Below are positions 25,644 to 33,368 of a stretch of DNA of 47,831 bases, one piece after another. Source of the DNA: DATLSM01 sp049585815 (GTDB lineage Bacteria; Actinomycetota; Thermoleophilia; Solirubrobacterales; 70-9). The notes under the pieces are model-generated. The model was not told the origin of the DNA. It saw only the letters and a program-made list of their open reading frames with translations, and did not search any database. Where the stretch lies: the NCBI GenBank assembly GCA_049585815.1, contig JBAVAR010000013.1, positions 1-47,831 of the forward strand, read 5' to 3'. The translations under genes were made by a program, and so were the position numbers. Every line of letters starts with the position of its first letter. Position 1 is the stretch's first letter.

Positions 25644-26321
25644 ATGCGCCGCCTACGCTTCCTAGCCGCCAACGGAATGCTCAACAGCCGCTACGGTCGG
25701 CTGGCGTGGCGCTACCTATGGCGCCGAGCGCTGACCCGCGCCGGCCGCCGCTGGCAGACCTCGGGGATGCTCTTCCTCGGTCGCCGGCTCGAACTGCAGA
25801 TTGGCCGCGGTGGGCAGATCCGCTTCGGGCGCTTCGTCTGGATCGGTGACGGATCAAAGATCCGCTGTCACGAGGGGGTGGTCGAGATCGGCGACAAGAC
25901 CGTGATGGGTCAGGAGTGCACGATCTCCGCCTACCAGCGGGTGCGGATCGGGGAGCAGTGCGTGATCGCCGATCGGGCGATGTTCATCGACTTCGACCAT
26001 GGCGTCGTCGAGGTGGAGCGGGCGATCCGCCGCCAGGGCATCTACAAGCGCGATGTCGAAGTCGGCTCCAACGTGTGGATCGGCTACGGCGCCTGCATCC
26101 TGCGCGGGGTCCGGGTCGGCGATAACTCGATCGTCGGGACCAACGCCGTGGTGACCCGCGACGTCCCCGCCAATGCCGTTGTCGCCGGCGTCCCCGCCCG
26201 CGTGATCCGCATGCGCACCGCGCCCGAGCGCTTGCGCTGGCCAGATCCAGTCGAACCGGACCCGGCGGCCTCGACCACCCTCCCCCAAGCCGATCCACCG
26301 AGGCCAGGGATGACCCTCTGA
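25644..26321 (+). CDS. Left-handed beta-helix (hexapeptide) acyltransferase
   Basis: O-acyltransferase of 225 residues with a run of hexapeptide turns from about residue 60 (IGRGGQIRFGRFVWIGDGS) to 190, ending in the canonical VWIGYGACILRGVRVGDNSI, VTRDVPANAVVAGVPARVI. H in DFDHGVVE is a candidate catalytic histidine. The N-terminal 40 residues are basic and may lie along the membrane. The ATG at 25644 is the first before the conserved part. It converges with the GT4 gene of the polyglucan cluster; the mycobacterial counterpart Rv3034c occupies the same relative position and orientation and acylates methylglucose polysaccharide. That function is inferred from synteny. Confidence 0.9.
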   Translation: MRRLRFLAANGMLNSRYGRLAWRYLWRRALTRAGRRWQTSGMLFLGRRLELQIGRGGQIRFGRFVWIGDGSKIRCHEGVVEIGDKTVMGQECTISAYQRVRIGEQCVIADRAMFIDFDHGVVEVERAIRRQGIYKRDVEVGSNVWIGYGACILRGVRVGDNSIVGTNAVVTRDVPANAVVAGVPARVIRMRTAPERLRWPDPVEPDPAASTTLPQADPPRPGMTL

Positions 26322-26343
26322 CCGGCAGGGAAAGGGGCGAGGA

Positions 26344-27537
26344 TCAGGCGGGACTCGGGTTGCCGGCCAGCTCGGCGTAGACGGCGGCGGTGCGCTCGGC
26401 GACGTCGGCCCAATCAAAGCGGCGCAGGTGCTCGTAGGCTTCGCCCACCAGACGGCGGCCGAGCGCATCGTCAGAGAGAACGCGGATCGCGACCTCGGCC
26501 AGGGCGTCGGGGTCATGGGCGCGGAAACGCAGGCCCGCCTCCTCGTGGGGGACGACCTCCCGCAGGCCGCCGGTGTCGGCGACGATGCAGGGACAGCCGG
26601 AGGCCATCGCCTCCAATGCCACAAGTCCGAACGGCTCATAGATCGACGGCACAACGGTGAGATCGGCGATCCGGTAGAGGGAGTGCAGGACGTCGTCGCC
26701 GATCCAGCCGAGAAAGGTGCCGTGCTCCATCAGGCCCAGCTCGGTGGCCTGGCGGTGCAGCTCTTGCTCGTGGGTTCCGGAGCCGGCAACCAGGAAGCGC
26801 GTTCCCGGCACCCGCTCGATCAGGGCGGGCATCGCCTCGAGCGCCAGCTGGAATCCCTTCTCATAGACAAGGCGGCCGATCAGCAGGACGAGCTTCTCGC
26901 CCGGTGCGGCGAACTCGGCACGCAGTCGGGTCAGCTCGGCCGGGTCCTGGGGCTGGAGGTCTTCGGGGTCGATTCCGTTGGGGATCACGGTCACCCGCTC
27001 CTCCTCGACTCCGAAGATGTCGGCGATCTGCTCGCGCATGTAGTGAGAACAGGCGATCACCCGGTCAGAGCGATTGGTGATCCAGCGCTCGACCCCGTGG
27101 ATGTAGGTCTGAGGGTGCTTGTCGACGTAGCCCTGGTGGCGGCCGTGCTCGGTCGCGTGGATCGTCGTCACCAGCGGGGCGCCGAAACGTCTGGCGAGAT
27201 GGTCGCAGGCGTTGGCGACGAGCCAATCATGGCCGTGAACAAGATCGAACTGGTAGCGGTCGCCCAGCTCAACCCCGGCGGCCAACATGTCTGAGTTCAT
27301 CCGCTCCACCCAGGCGACGAACTCGCCGAGGTCGGTGGGGCGCTTGGGCTCGCGGATGCGATGGACCGCCACCCCCGCGCAGCGCTCCTCGGCCGGGGAC
27401 TCCTCCCCGCCGCGGGTCAGCACGTGGACCTCGATCTCGCGCCCGACCAGGGCCTCGGAGAGCTTTCGCACGTGGCGCGCCAACCCCCCCTCGATCAGCG
27501 GTGGGTACTCCCAGGAAAGTATGAGAACGCGGGTCAC
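26344..27537 (-). CDS. GT4 alpha-glucosyltransferase (Rv3032-like)
   Basis: Retaining glycosyltransferase of 397 residues with two Rossmann domains. The N-terminal acceptor loop is WEYPPLIEGGLARHV; the C-terminal donor half has LIGRLVYEKGF and the EPFGLVALE pair (EX7E) that binds the sugar-nucleotide phosphate. The overall pattern matches glycogen-synthase-like GT4 enzymes of actinobacteria. The start is GTG, and GTGA overlaps the stop of the GH57 gene, so the two are coupled. With a GH57 branching enzyme and a methyltransferase in the order of mycobacterial Rv3030-Rv3031-Rv3032, I infer elongation of a cytoplasmic alpha-1,4-glucan that is later methylated; glycogen synthesis is the simpler alternative. 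Confidence 0.92.
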   Translation of the reverse strand: MTRVLILSWEYPPLIEGGLARHVRKLSEALVGREIEVHVLTRGGEESPAEERCAGVAVHRIREPKRPTDLGEFVAWVERMNSDMLAAGVELGDRYQFDLVHGHDWLVANACDHLARRFGAPLVTTIHATEHGRHQGYVDKHPQTYIHGVERWITNRSDRVIACSHYMREQIADIFGVEEERVTVIPNGIDPEDLQPQDPAELTRLRAEFAAPGEKLVLLIGRLVYEKGFQLALEAMPALIERVPGTRFLVAGSGTHEQELHRQATELGLMEHGTFLGWIGDDVLHSLYRIADLTVVPSIYEPFGLVALEAMASGCPCIVADTGGLREVVPHEEAGLRFRAHDPDALAEVAIRVLSDDALGRRLVGEAYEHLRRFDWADVAERTAAVYAELAGNPSPA

Positions 27538-28943
27538 GGCTGAAGGAGCGAAGAGAGGCTCAGATCCGGGGCGAGGGCGCGCATGCGCGGGTCGGTTGAG
27601 GCGGGGGAGTCTATGGCCTGCAGGGCCGCCTCCGCGTGGAACGTCGCCCGGTTGAACGCATAATCGCCCGCCTGGCCGCGCTGGTCGAGAAACGCCCAGT
27701 CGCTCGCCTGGGCGGCGAGCGTCTCGCGCGCGGCGCGCAGGGCCGGGGGACCGCGCAGCCCCTCCGAGAGGGCCCGCAGCAACCGCAGCTCCAGCCGGCG
27801 CGCTCCCCAGGTGAGGTCGGTGACCGGCGCCGAGTCCCAGGTGCTGAGGTCCTTGCCCTCCCCCCAGCTGGCGGCGAGCAGAGAACGCGAGACCGACTCG
27901 TGCTCGCCCAGCGCCCGGGGGATCGTCAGCAGGCGCACCCCCGCCGCCTCGGCGCCGGCCAGCACCTCACTGAGCCACAGCGGCCCCTCCGACCACCAGT
28001 GTCCGATCAGCTCGGTGTCGATCGCAAAGACGATCAGCCCGCGCCGACCGCGCTCCTCTGAGAAGGCCCGCAACCGGGCGGCGGTCGCGGTGAGAAACTC
28101 GCCCGCCTGGCGGCGCGCCGCCAGCTGCGCCGCGGCCGGATCGTAGGCACCGCCGCCGACCTTCCAGATTCGGACCCCGCGCAGGGATTTGCCGGCGAAC
28201 TGGGCGTAGGCGGGATCGGAGGGATAGCCCTCCAGCGACCATAACCACTGGACCGCCTCCCAGTCGATTGCCAGCGCCACCGGCCCGGCCTCGGTCGCGA
28301 CCGGGGTCAGCGCGTCCAACGGACCCTGGTGGGCGCTCTGGTCAACGCAAAACCAACGCACCCCGCGCTCGGCCAGGCGCCACTCCAACCCCGGCGCGTA
28401 GGCGCACTCCGGCAGCCAGAAACCCCCGCCCCAACCGAATCGGCGCCGGTGCGAGCGGATCCCGGTCTCCAGCTGCAGCGCCAGACCCTCCCGGGTCGCC
28501 AGCAACGGCAGCACCGCGTGGGTAGCACTTGAGGCAGCGAGCGCCACCCTCCCCTCCCGCTCCGCCTCGGCAAAGAGCCGCAGCGGGTCTCCCCCGGCCT
28601 CGTCCAGTAGCTCAAGCGCCCGCCGGTACCGAGCCAGCTCCGCCTCACATGCCGCCCGGCATTCGCCGGGGACCTCCCGCGCATCGGCCTCAGCCGCCCC
28701 CACCCGCCACTTGACCAGGAACCTGCGCAGCCGCTCCCGGGTCCCCTCATCCTCCAGCTGGTCAGCCAGCACCGGCGTCACCGTCATCGTCAGGTCGCGT
28801 GCCACCTCCAGCACCGGTAGGTAGGAGCGGATCACGGCATCAAAGAGCCACTCCTCCCCGAACGGGTAGGTTCCGAACCCCTCCACATAGGGCATGTGCG
28901 AGTGCAGGACGATCGCCAGATCGCCGGCGCTCGGCTCAGGCAT
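27534..28943 (-). CDS. GH57 1,4-alpha-glucan branching enzyme (Rv3031-like)
   Basis: Family GH57 enzyme of 469 residues that makes alpha-1,6 branches. The N-terminal IVLHSHMPYV, the nucleophile E179 in GGFWLPECAYAP and the acid/base D309 in FAIDTELIGHWWSE match the catalytic pair known from GH57 branching enzymes; the C-terminal helical part (DUF1957-like) follows. ATG at 28943 is chosen because the conserved strand begins a few residues on; the methyltransferase stop lies inside its first codons (8-nt overlap). It is the middle gene of the methyltransferase-GH57-GT4 set. Confidence 0.93.
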   Translation of the reverse strand: MPEPSAGDLAIVLHSHMPYVEGFGTYPFGEEWLFDAVIRSYLPVLEVARDLTMTVTPVLADQLEDEGTRERLRRFLVKWRVGAAEADAREVPGECRAACEAELARYRRALELLDEAGGDPLRLFAEAEREGRVALAASSATHAVLPLLATREGLALQLETGIRSHRRRFGWGGGFWLPECAYAPGLEWRLAERGVRWFCVDQSAHQGPLDALTPVATEAGPVALAIDWEAVQWLWSLEGYPSDPAYAQFAGKSLRGVRIWKVGGGAYDPAAAQLAARRQAGEFLTATAARLRAFSEERGRRGLIVFAIDTELIGHWWSEGPLWLSEVLAGAEAAGVRLLTIPRALGEHESVSRSLLAASWGEGKDLSTWDSAPVTDLTWGARRLELRLLRALSEGLRGPPALRAARETLAAQASDWAFLDQRGQAGDYAFNRATFHAEAALQAIDSPASTDPRMRALAPDLSLSSLLQP

Positions 28944-29724
28944 GGCAGACGGCGAGGAAGTCCAGCGCGCCGTCGAGGCCGCCCTCTTTGAGCGCGAAAT
29001 CCGAGGTGGAGATCGCCGGCGTGAACCGGTCATAGAAGCGCTTGGTCAGGCCCAGAGCGCGGTGCACCGAGTCCCAGCCGAGCCCGATCGCGACCTCGTG
29101 CGCGCGCAGCTTGCGGGCGTGGAACAGACCGAGCACCTGCACCCGGGGAAAGTGGGCCTCACACAGCTCACCGAACTCGGCGGCGCGGTACTCGCGCAGA
29201 TGCCACGGGTTGTCTGACTTCTGGGCCCCGGGCGGGGCCAGCGTCAGCAGGTTTGGCGTCGAGATGTAGGCGGTTCCACCGGGAGCGAGCATCGACCGGA
29301 AATGCTCGAGGATCGCCCCGGCATCGTGCACGTGCTCGATCGTCTGCAGAAAGACGACAGCCTCACAGGGCTCGGCGAAACTCTCGACGAGATCGCGCTC
29401 AAAGCGCAGGTTGGGCCGCAGGTAGCGAAGCCGAGCGTGCTCGTGGGCCGCGGGGTTGGCGTCGACGCCGACGACGCTGGCCGCCGCGCCGGCGAGAAGG
29501 TTTGCCCCGTATCCCTCTCCGCAGGCCATGTCGATCACCCGCAGGCCGCCGACCCGGGCAGCAATCCACTGATACACGACAAGATGGCGCCGGTACCAGT
29601 AGTTCTCCTCGGGCAGATCGGGCAGGGTCCGCTCCCCGGTTAACGGCAGCGGCGGCACGCCCGGGGGCTGGTTCAGCTGGTGGTATGCCTCAGCCACCGC
29701 CCGGACGCTATTGCTGCTCTGCAC
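28936..29724 (-). CDS. SAM-dependent methyltransferase (Rv3030-like)
   Basis: Class I methyltransferase of 262 residues. Motif I is VIDMACGEGYGANLLA, the acidic end of strand 2 is VVGVDANP, and FLQTIEHVHD with GGTAYISTPN marks motifs II/III. N-terminal TGERTLPDLPEENYWYRRHL matches the branch found beside GH57 genes. The start is uncertain: GTG at 29724 or GTG at 29697, neither with a good ribosome site. It is the first gene of the methyltransferase-GH57-GT4 operon and divergent from a second methyltransferase. By comparison with mycobacteria it may methylate glucose units of the polyglucan; this is not shown by sequence alone. Confidence 0.85.
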   Translation of the reverse strand: MQSSNSVRAVAEAYHQLNQPPGVPPLPLTGERTLPDLPEENYWYRRHLVVYQWIAARVGGLRVIDMACGEGYGANLLAGAAASVVGVDANPAAHEHARLRYLRPNLRFERDLVESFAEPCEAVVFLQTIEHVHDAGAILEHFRSMLAPGGTAYISTPNLLTLAPPGAQKSDNPWHLREYRAAEFGELCEAHFPRVQVLGLFHARKLRAHEVAIGLGWDSVHRALGLTKRFYDRFTPAISTSDFALKEGGLDGALDFLAVCHA

Positions 29725-29763
29725 AGCGTGCGTTGCGCCATTCCTGCGTAGAGTTCCCGCCCC

Positions 29764-30681
29764 GTGCCAGCCTCCCCGACCGCGACGCCGGAGCACATCA
29801 AGGACGTCAACACCCGCTACCACGACGCCGCGGCCGATGAGTACGACGCCAAGTGGGGGATCGACTTCGGCCAAACCGGCCAGCGGCAGGTGCGGGGGAA
29901 GCTGGTCAAGGCCCTCGGCGGTTCGCAGCGGGCCAGCTACGGCGATGCTCTGGAGATCGGCTCGGGAACCGGTTACTTCTCGCTGAACCTGCTCCAGCTC
30001 GGCGTGATCGAGCGGCTGACCGCCACCGACATCGCCCCCGGGATGCTGAAGCGGCTCGCCCTCACGGCCGAGTCGCTGGGCCTTCAGATCCAGACCGTGG
30101 CGAGCGAGGCCGAGCACCTCCCCTTTGATGACGAGAGCTTTGACCTGGTCTTCGGCCACGCGGTCCTACACCACATCCCCGACCTGCCCCAGGCTCTTTC
30201 GGAGTTCCGTCGGGTGCTGCGCCCGGGCGGTGCAATCGCCTTCGCCGGTGAGCCCTCCCGCTACGGCGATCGCCTTGCCTCCCTACCGAAGCGAGCCGGG
30301 TTGGTCCTCGCACCGCTCTGGCGGGCGCTGGTGGGGGCCCGCCCCCGCGCTGTTGCCGAAACCGAGCGCTCGGGTGGACATGCGCTGGAGGGCGAGGTCG
30401 ACGTCCACGCCTTCGTCCCGGCCGACCTGCGGCGCCTGGTCAGCCAGGCCGGCTTTGAGGAGCAGCGGGTCGGCGGCGAGGAGCTGCTCGCCAACGCCTG
30501 GGGCTGGGGCCTTCGCACGGTCGAGTCCTCCGCCGAGCCGGACTCGGTCCCCTGGGGCTGGCGCAGCTTCGCCTTCCGCAGCTACATCGCCCTGCAGAAG
30601 ATCGACACCCGCCTGCTCGAGCCCCACCTCCCGGCCGAGCTCTTCTACAACCTGCTGCTCTCCGCCCGCAAGCCCGACTAG
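29764..30681 (+). CDS. SAM-dependent methyltransferase (UbiE/Methyltransf_11 type)
   Basis: Class I methyltransferase of 305 residues. Motif I is LEIGSGTGYFSLNLL, strand 2 ends ATDIAPGML, LPFDDESFDLVFGHAVLHHI is the UbiE-like motif, and RVLRPGGAIAFAGEP follows. The C-terminal 100 residues have hydrophobic stretches (LVLAPLWRALVG) and may fold against the membrane or substrate. The GTG at 29764 lacks a Shine-Dalgarno sequence and sits 9 bp after TAGAGT, so the transcript may be leaderless. It is divergent from the first methyltransferase; mycobacterial methylglucose clusters also carry a second methyltransferase, so a role in the same pathway is possible. It ends in a CTAG shared with the convergent cyclase stop. 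Confidence 0.88.
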   Translation: MPASPTATPEHIKDVNTRYHDAAADEYDAKWGIDFGQTGQRQVRGKLVKALGGSQRASYGDALEIGSGTGYFSLNLLQLGVIERLTATDIAPGMLKRLALTAESLGLQIQTVASEAEHLPFDDESFDLVFGHAVLHHIPDLPQALSEFRRVLRPGGAIAFAGEPSRYGDRLASLPKRAGLVLAPLWRALVGARPRAVAETERSGGHALEGEVDVHAFVPADLRRLVSQAGFEEQRVGGEELLANAWGWGLRTVESSAEPDSVPWGWRSFAFRSYIALQKIDTRLLEPHLPAELFYNLLLSARKPD

Positions 30682-31790
30682 GGCCCCGCGGGGCGGCGCA
30701 CCCGGTACTGCTTGACCCGTGAGTCAATTCCCTTCAACCGCCGCTCGCCGGCGTAGGAGTACTCAAAGTCCTCCCCCGCCGCCTCCCTGGTCGCGGCGTC
30801 GACCAGGACGCTGCCCGGCCGGGCGATCGCGGTCAGGCGGCTGGCCAGATTTACCGGGCGACCGTAGTAATCGCCGGTGCGGATCAGGGCGGAGCCGTAG
30901 GCGATTCCGGCCCGCAGCCGCGGGAACTCTTCGCCTTCGCGCTCGGCCGCCTCGACCATCCGCAGCGCCGCCTCCACCATCGCCCCGGCCTCGGCGCAGA
31001 CCAACATCGCCGCGTCGCCGATCAGCTTGACCAGCCGCACCGGGGGCTCGGCGACCGCCGTGGCCAGCACCTCAAGGCGCCCGGCGATCAGCCCCAGCTC
31101 TTCGGTTGGCACCTCCTCTCCGAGCTTGGTGAAACCGACCAGGTCGGCGAAGCAGATCGCGACCTCGGCGGTGGCGCCCGGGGCCCCCGCGGCGATGTCG
31201 GCGGCGCCGATCACGTCGCGGCGGACCTGCTCAAGCAGATGGCTGCGCAGCGCGTAGAGCAGGATCGGCTCAAACACCGGCAGCATCTGCTCGGCGGCGG
31301 CGGCGAAGCGAAGCGCCAGGTCGCGCTCGGTGTCGCCGGGCTGCATCAGGGTGCGGATCATCAGCTCGCGGTTTGCCTCAGCGATCCTCGAGGTGCCGAT
31401 CCCGATCGTGCGCGCCACCTGGACGATTCCCTCCTCCGGGAGGCCGGCGTCGCTGAAGGCCTTGACCCTTCGCGCCGTCTCCACGTCTGCCTCGGTCAGC
31501 GCCCGCACGTCGGGATCGGGGTAGGGAATCCCCATCGCCGCGGTCGCACGCTGCAGCAGCTCGAAGTCAATCCCCGAGATCTCGGCAACCTCGCGCGCCG
31601 TGTAGCGGGGGCCTTCGCCGGCCAGCGCCCGCTCGACCGGGAGCAGGGTGAGCCGCCCGTCGCCGACCGCCTCACGCAGCTCCTCCAGTGAAACCCCGTC
31701 GGCTGAGAGCTCCTCAAGCAGATCGAGCCGAGCCTGGCGCGCCTCGCCCTCGACCCCCTCGAGCAGCCCCTCCGCGGCAAAATCGATCAC
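30678..31790 (-). CDS. Class III adenylate cyclase with Rv1264-like N-terminal domain
   Basis: Probable cAMP synthase of 370 residues. The catalytic domain (205-365) has metal ligands D216 (CFADLVGF) and D259, adenine-selecting K255 (VKLIGDAAM) and the YYGRPVNLASRLT helix with the transition-state Asn/Arg, all present, so it should be active. The N-terminal 190 helical residues (EVAEISGIDFELLQRATAAM, ALTEADVETARRVKAF) resemble the regulatory domain of mycobacterial Rv1264, known to sense pH. There are no membrane segments. It starts at GTG overlapping the gamma-glutamyltransferase stop (GTGA), so it is coupled to that gene. Downstream cAMP receptors are not in the window. Confidence 0.92.
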   Translation of the reverse strand: MIDFAAEGLLEGVEGEARQARLDLLEELSADGVSLEELREAVGDGRLTLLPVERALAGEGPRYTAREVAEISGIDFELLQRATAAMGIPYPDPDVRALTEADVETARRVKAFSDAGLPEEGIVQVARTIGIGTSRIAEANRELMIRTLMQPGDTERDLALRFAAAAEQMLPVFEPILLYALRSHLLEQVRRDVIGAADIAAGAPGATAEVAICFADLVGFTKLGEEVPTEELGLIAGRLEVLATAVAEPPVRLVKLIGDAAMLVCAEAGAMVEAALRMVEAAEREGEEFPRLRAGIAYGSALIRTGDYYGRPVNLASRLTAIARPGSVLVDAATREAAGEDFEYSYAGERRLKGIDSRVKQYRVRRPAGP

Positions 31791-33352
31791 GCCACCGCCA
31801 CCGCCCCGCCGCGTCGAGGATCCCCGCCCCCGCTGAGGACGCCGCTGGCCCGGTCGCGGGCGACCGCCTGGCAGCCGCCGAAGAAGAGGTTTTTCTGCGG
31901 CCGCCGGGCGACCGCAAACCCACGCGCCTCCAGCCGCACCAGGGCGTCCTCATCGATGCCCGGCTCAGCCTGGACGACCCCGGCCTCGAAGTGAAGGCGC
32001 GGAGCGCACACCGCATCTGCGGCGCCCAGGCCCTCCTCGAGGGCCCGCACGATCGTCTGCAGGATTGCCGAGCGGATGCGATTGGAACCAGCGCTACCGA
32101 GGCCGAGCTCGATCTCGCCGTCGCGCAGGACCACGGTCGGCGCCATCATCGAGGGCACGCGCCGTCCCGGCGGGATCGCATGGAAACCAAAGGGATTGAG
32201 GTCCTCCTCGCCGAGCATGTTGTTGAGGATGACCCCGGTGCCGGGCACCAGTATCCCCGAGCCAGAGCCGTTGGAGCAGGTTACGCTCGCGCACATCCCA
32301 TCGGCGTCGAGGACCGAGATGTGGGTGGTCGATCCGAGCAGGTCAGCGGCTGCGAGATCGAGCCCGGCCGGATCGAGGAAGCTCGAGGCCAGGCCCTCCC
32401 CGTAGAGGGCCCTGGCGAACTCCTTACCGCGGCGGCTGTTGGCGGCGCCCATCGCGGCGACCAGCTGCTCGGGGCCGCTGCGCTCACCGAGGCGCTCCAG
32501 CAAGCCCAGACAGAAGGCGATCAGAATCCCGCCCGAGGAGGGCGGTGGGTTGGTGAGGACCTCGGCACCGCGGAAGGGAATCCGGATCGGCCGCCGCCTG
32601 ACCGCCTCATAGGCGGCGAGATCGGTGGGGCCGAGGGTGCCGCCGCCCCGCACGGTGTAATCGCTCAGCGCCGCCGCGATCTCGCCCCGGTAAAACGGCT
32701 CGGCCCCCTCACTGCCAAAGCGCTCCAGCGCATCGGCCAGCTCCGGGAAGCGCAGCACCTCTCCCTCGCGCAGCGTGTGCCCCGCTGGTGCATAGAGCTC
32801 GCGCGTGCCGGGCAGTCGCCGATGGATCGGCTCGAGGATGTCGAGGATGTATGCCTGCTCGGCATTGACCGCGACACCCTCGCGGGCAAGCGCGATCCCG
32901 GGGCCAACCAGCTCCGCCAGGGGGACTGAGCCGAAACTCTCCAGCGCCAGCTCGAGTCCGGCGGCGGTCCCGGGCACCCCGCACGATGCCGGCCCGACGT
33001 AGAACGTCTGCACGGTCTCGGCGTCGAAGTGGACCGGGACCGCAACCAGCTCCGCGCCCCGCGGAATGTCGTCCTTCCCGGGTGCGGCAACAAAGAAGTC
33101 GATCAGGGTGCTCGCCGAATCCCGACCGCCGGCGCCATCGCCACCCGCGCTCCCCGAAGCGCGGTCGGCAACGGTGGCATCGGTGTGAACCATCATGAAC
33201 CCGCCCGCCCCAAAACCGGTCAGGGGACTCTCGACGGCAAAGGAGGCGAGCACCGCGCAGACCGCCGCATCGACGGCGTTGCCGCCATCGCGCAGCACCT
33301 GGGCTCCCGCCTCGGCGGTCGACGGGTGGCCGGCGGCGACGACCCCTCTCAT
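31787..33352 (-). CDS. ggt: Gamma-glutamyltransferase family protein
   Basis: N-terminal-nucleophile hydrolase of 521 residues that cleaves or transfers gamma-glutamyl groups from glutathione-like compounds. The self-processing and catalytic threonine is T342 in LGSTTHISVLD; upstream GNAVDAAVCAVLASFAVESP and TGFGAGGFMMV, and downstream NPPPSSGGIL and NNMLGEEDLNPF, match the family. No signal peptide is seen, unlike the secreted enzymes, so it may act in the cytoplasm or on another substrate; actinobacteria often lack glutathione. A Gly/Ala/Asp-rich insert lies at about 65-80. ATG at 33352 begins the conserved part. It lies 17 bp after ftsZ and is coupled to the cyclase. Confidence 0.9.
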   Translation of the reverse strand: MRGVVAAGHPSTAEAGAQVLRDGGNAVDAAVCAVLASFAVESPLTGFGAGGFMMVHTDATVADRASGSAGGDGAGGRDSASTLIDFFVAAPGKDDIPRGAELVAVPVHFDAETVQTFYVGPASCGVPGTAAGLELALESFGSVPLAELVGPGIALAREGVAVNAEQAYILDILEPIHRRLPGTRELYAPAGHTLREGEVLRFPELADALERFGSEGAEPFYRGEIAAALSDYTVRGGGTLGPTDLAAYEAVRRRPIRIPFRGAEVLTNPPPSSGGILIAFCLGLLERLGERSGPEQLVAAMGAANSRRGKEFARALYGEGLASSFLDPAGLDLAAADLLGSTTHISVLDADGMCASVTCSNGSGSGILVPGTGVILNNMLGEEDLNPFGFHAIPPGRRVPSMMAPTVVLRDGEIELGLGSAGSNRIRSAILQTIVRALEEGLGAADAVCAPRLHFEAGVVQAEPGIDEDALVRLEARGFAVARRPQKNLFFGGCQAVARDRASGVLSGGGDPRRGGAVAVA

Positions 33353-33368
33353 CGGCCGCAGCCTAGAG

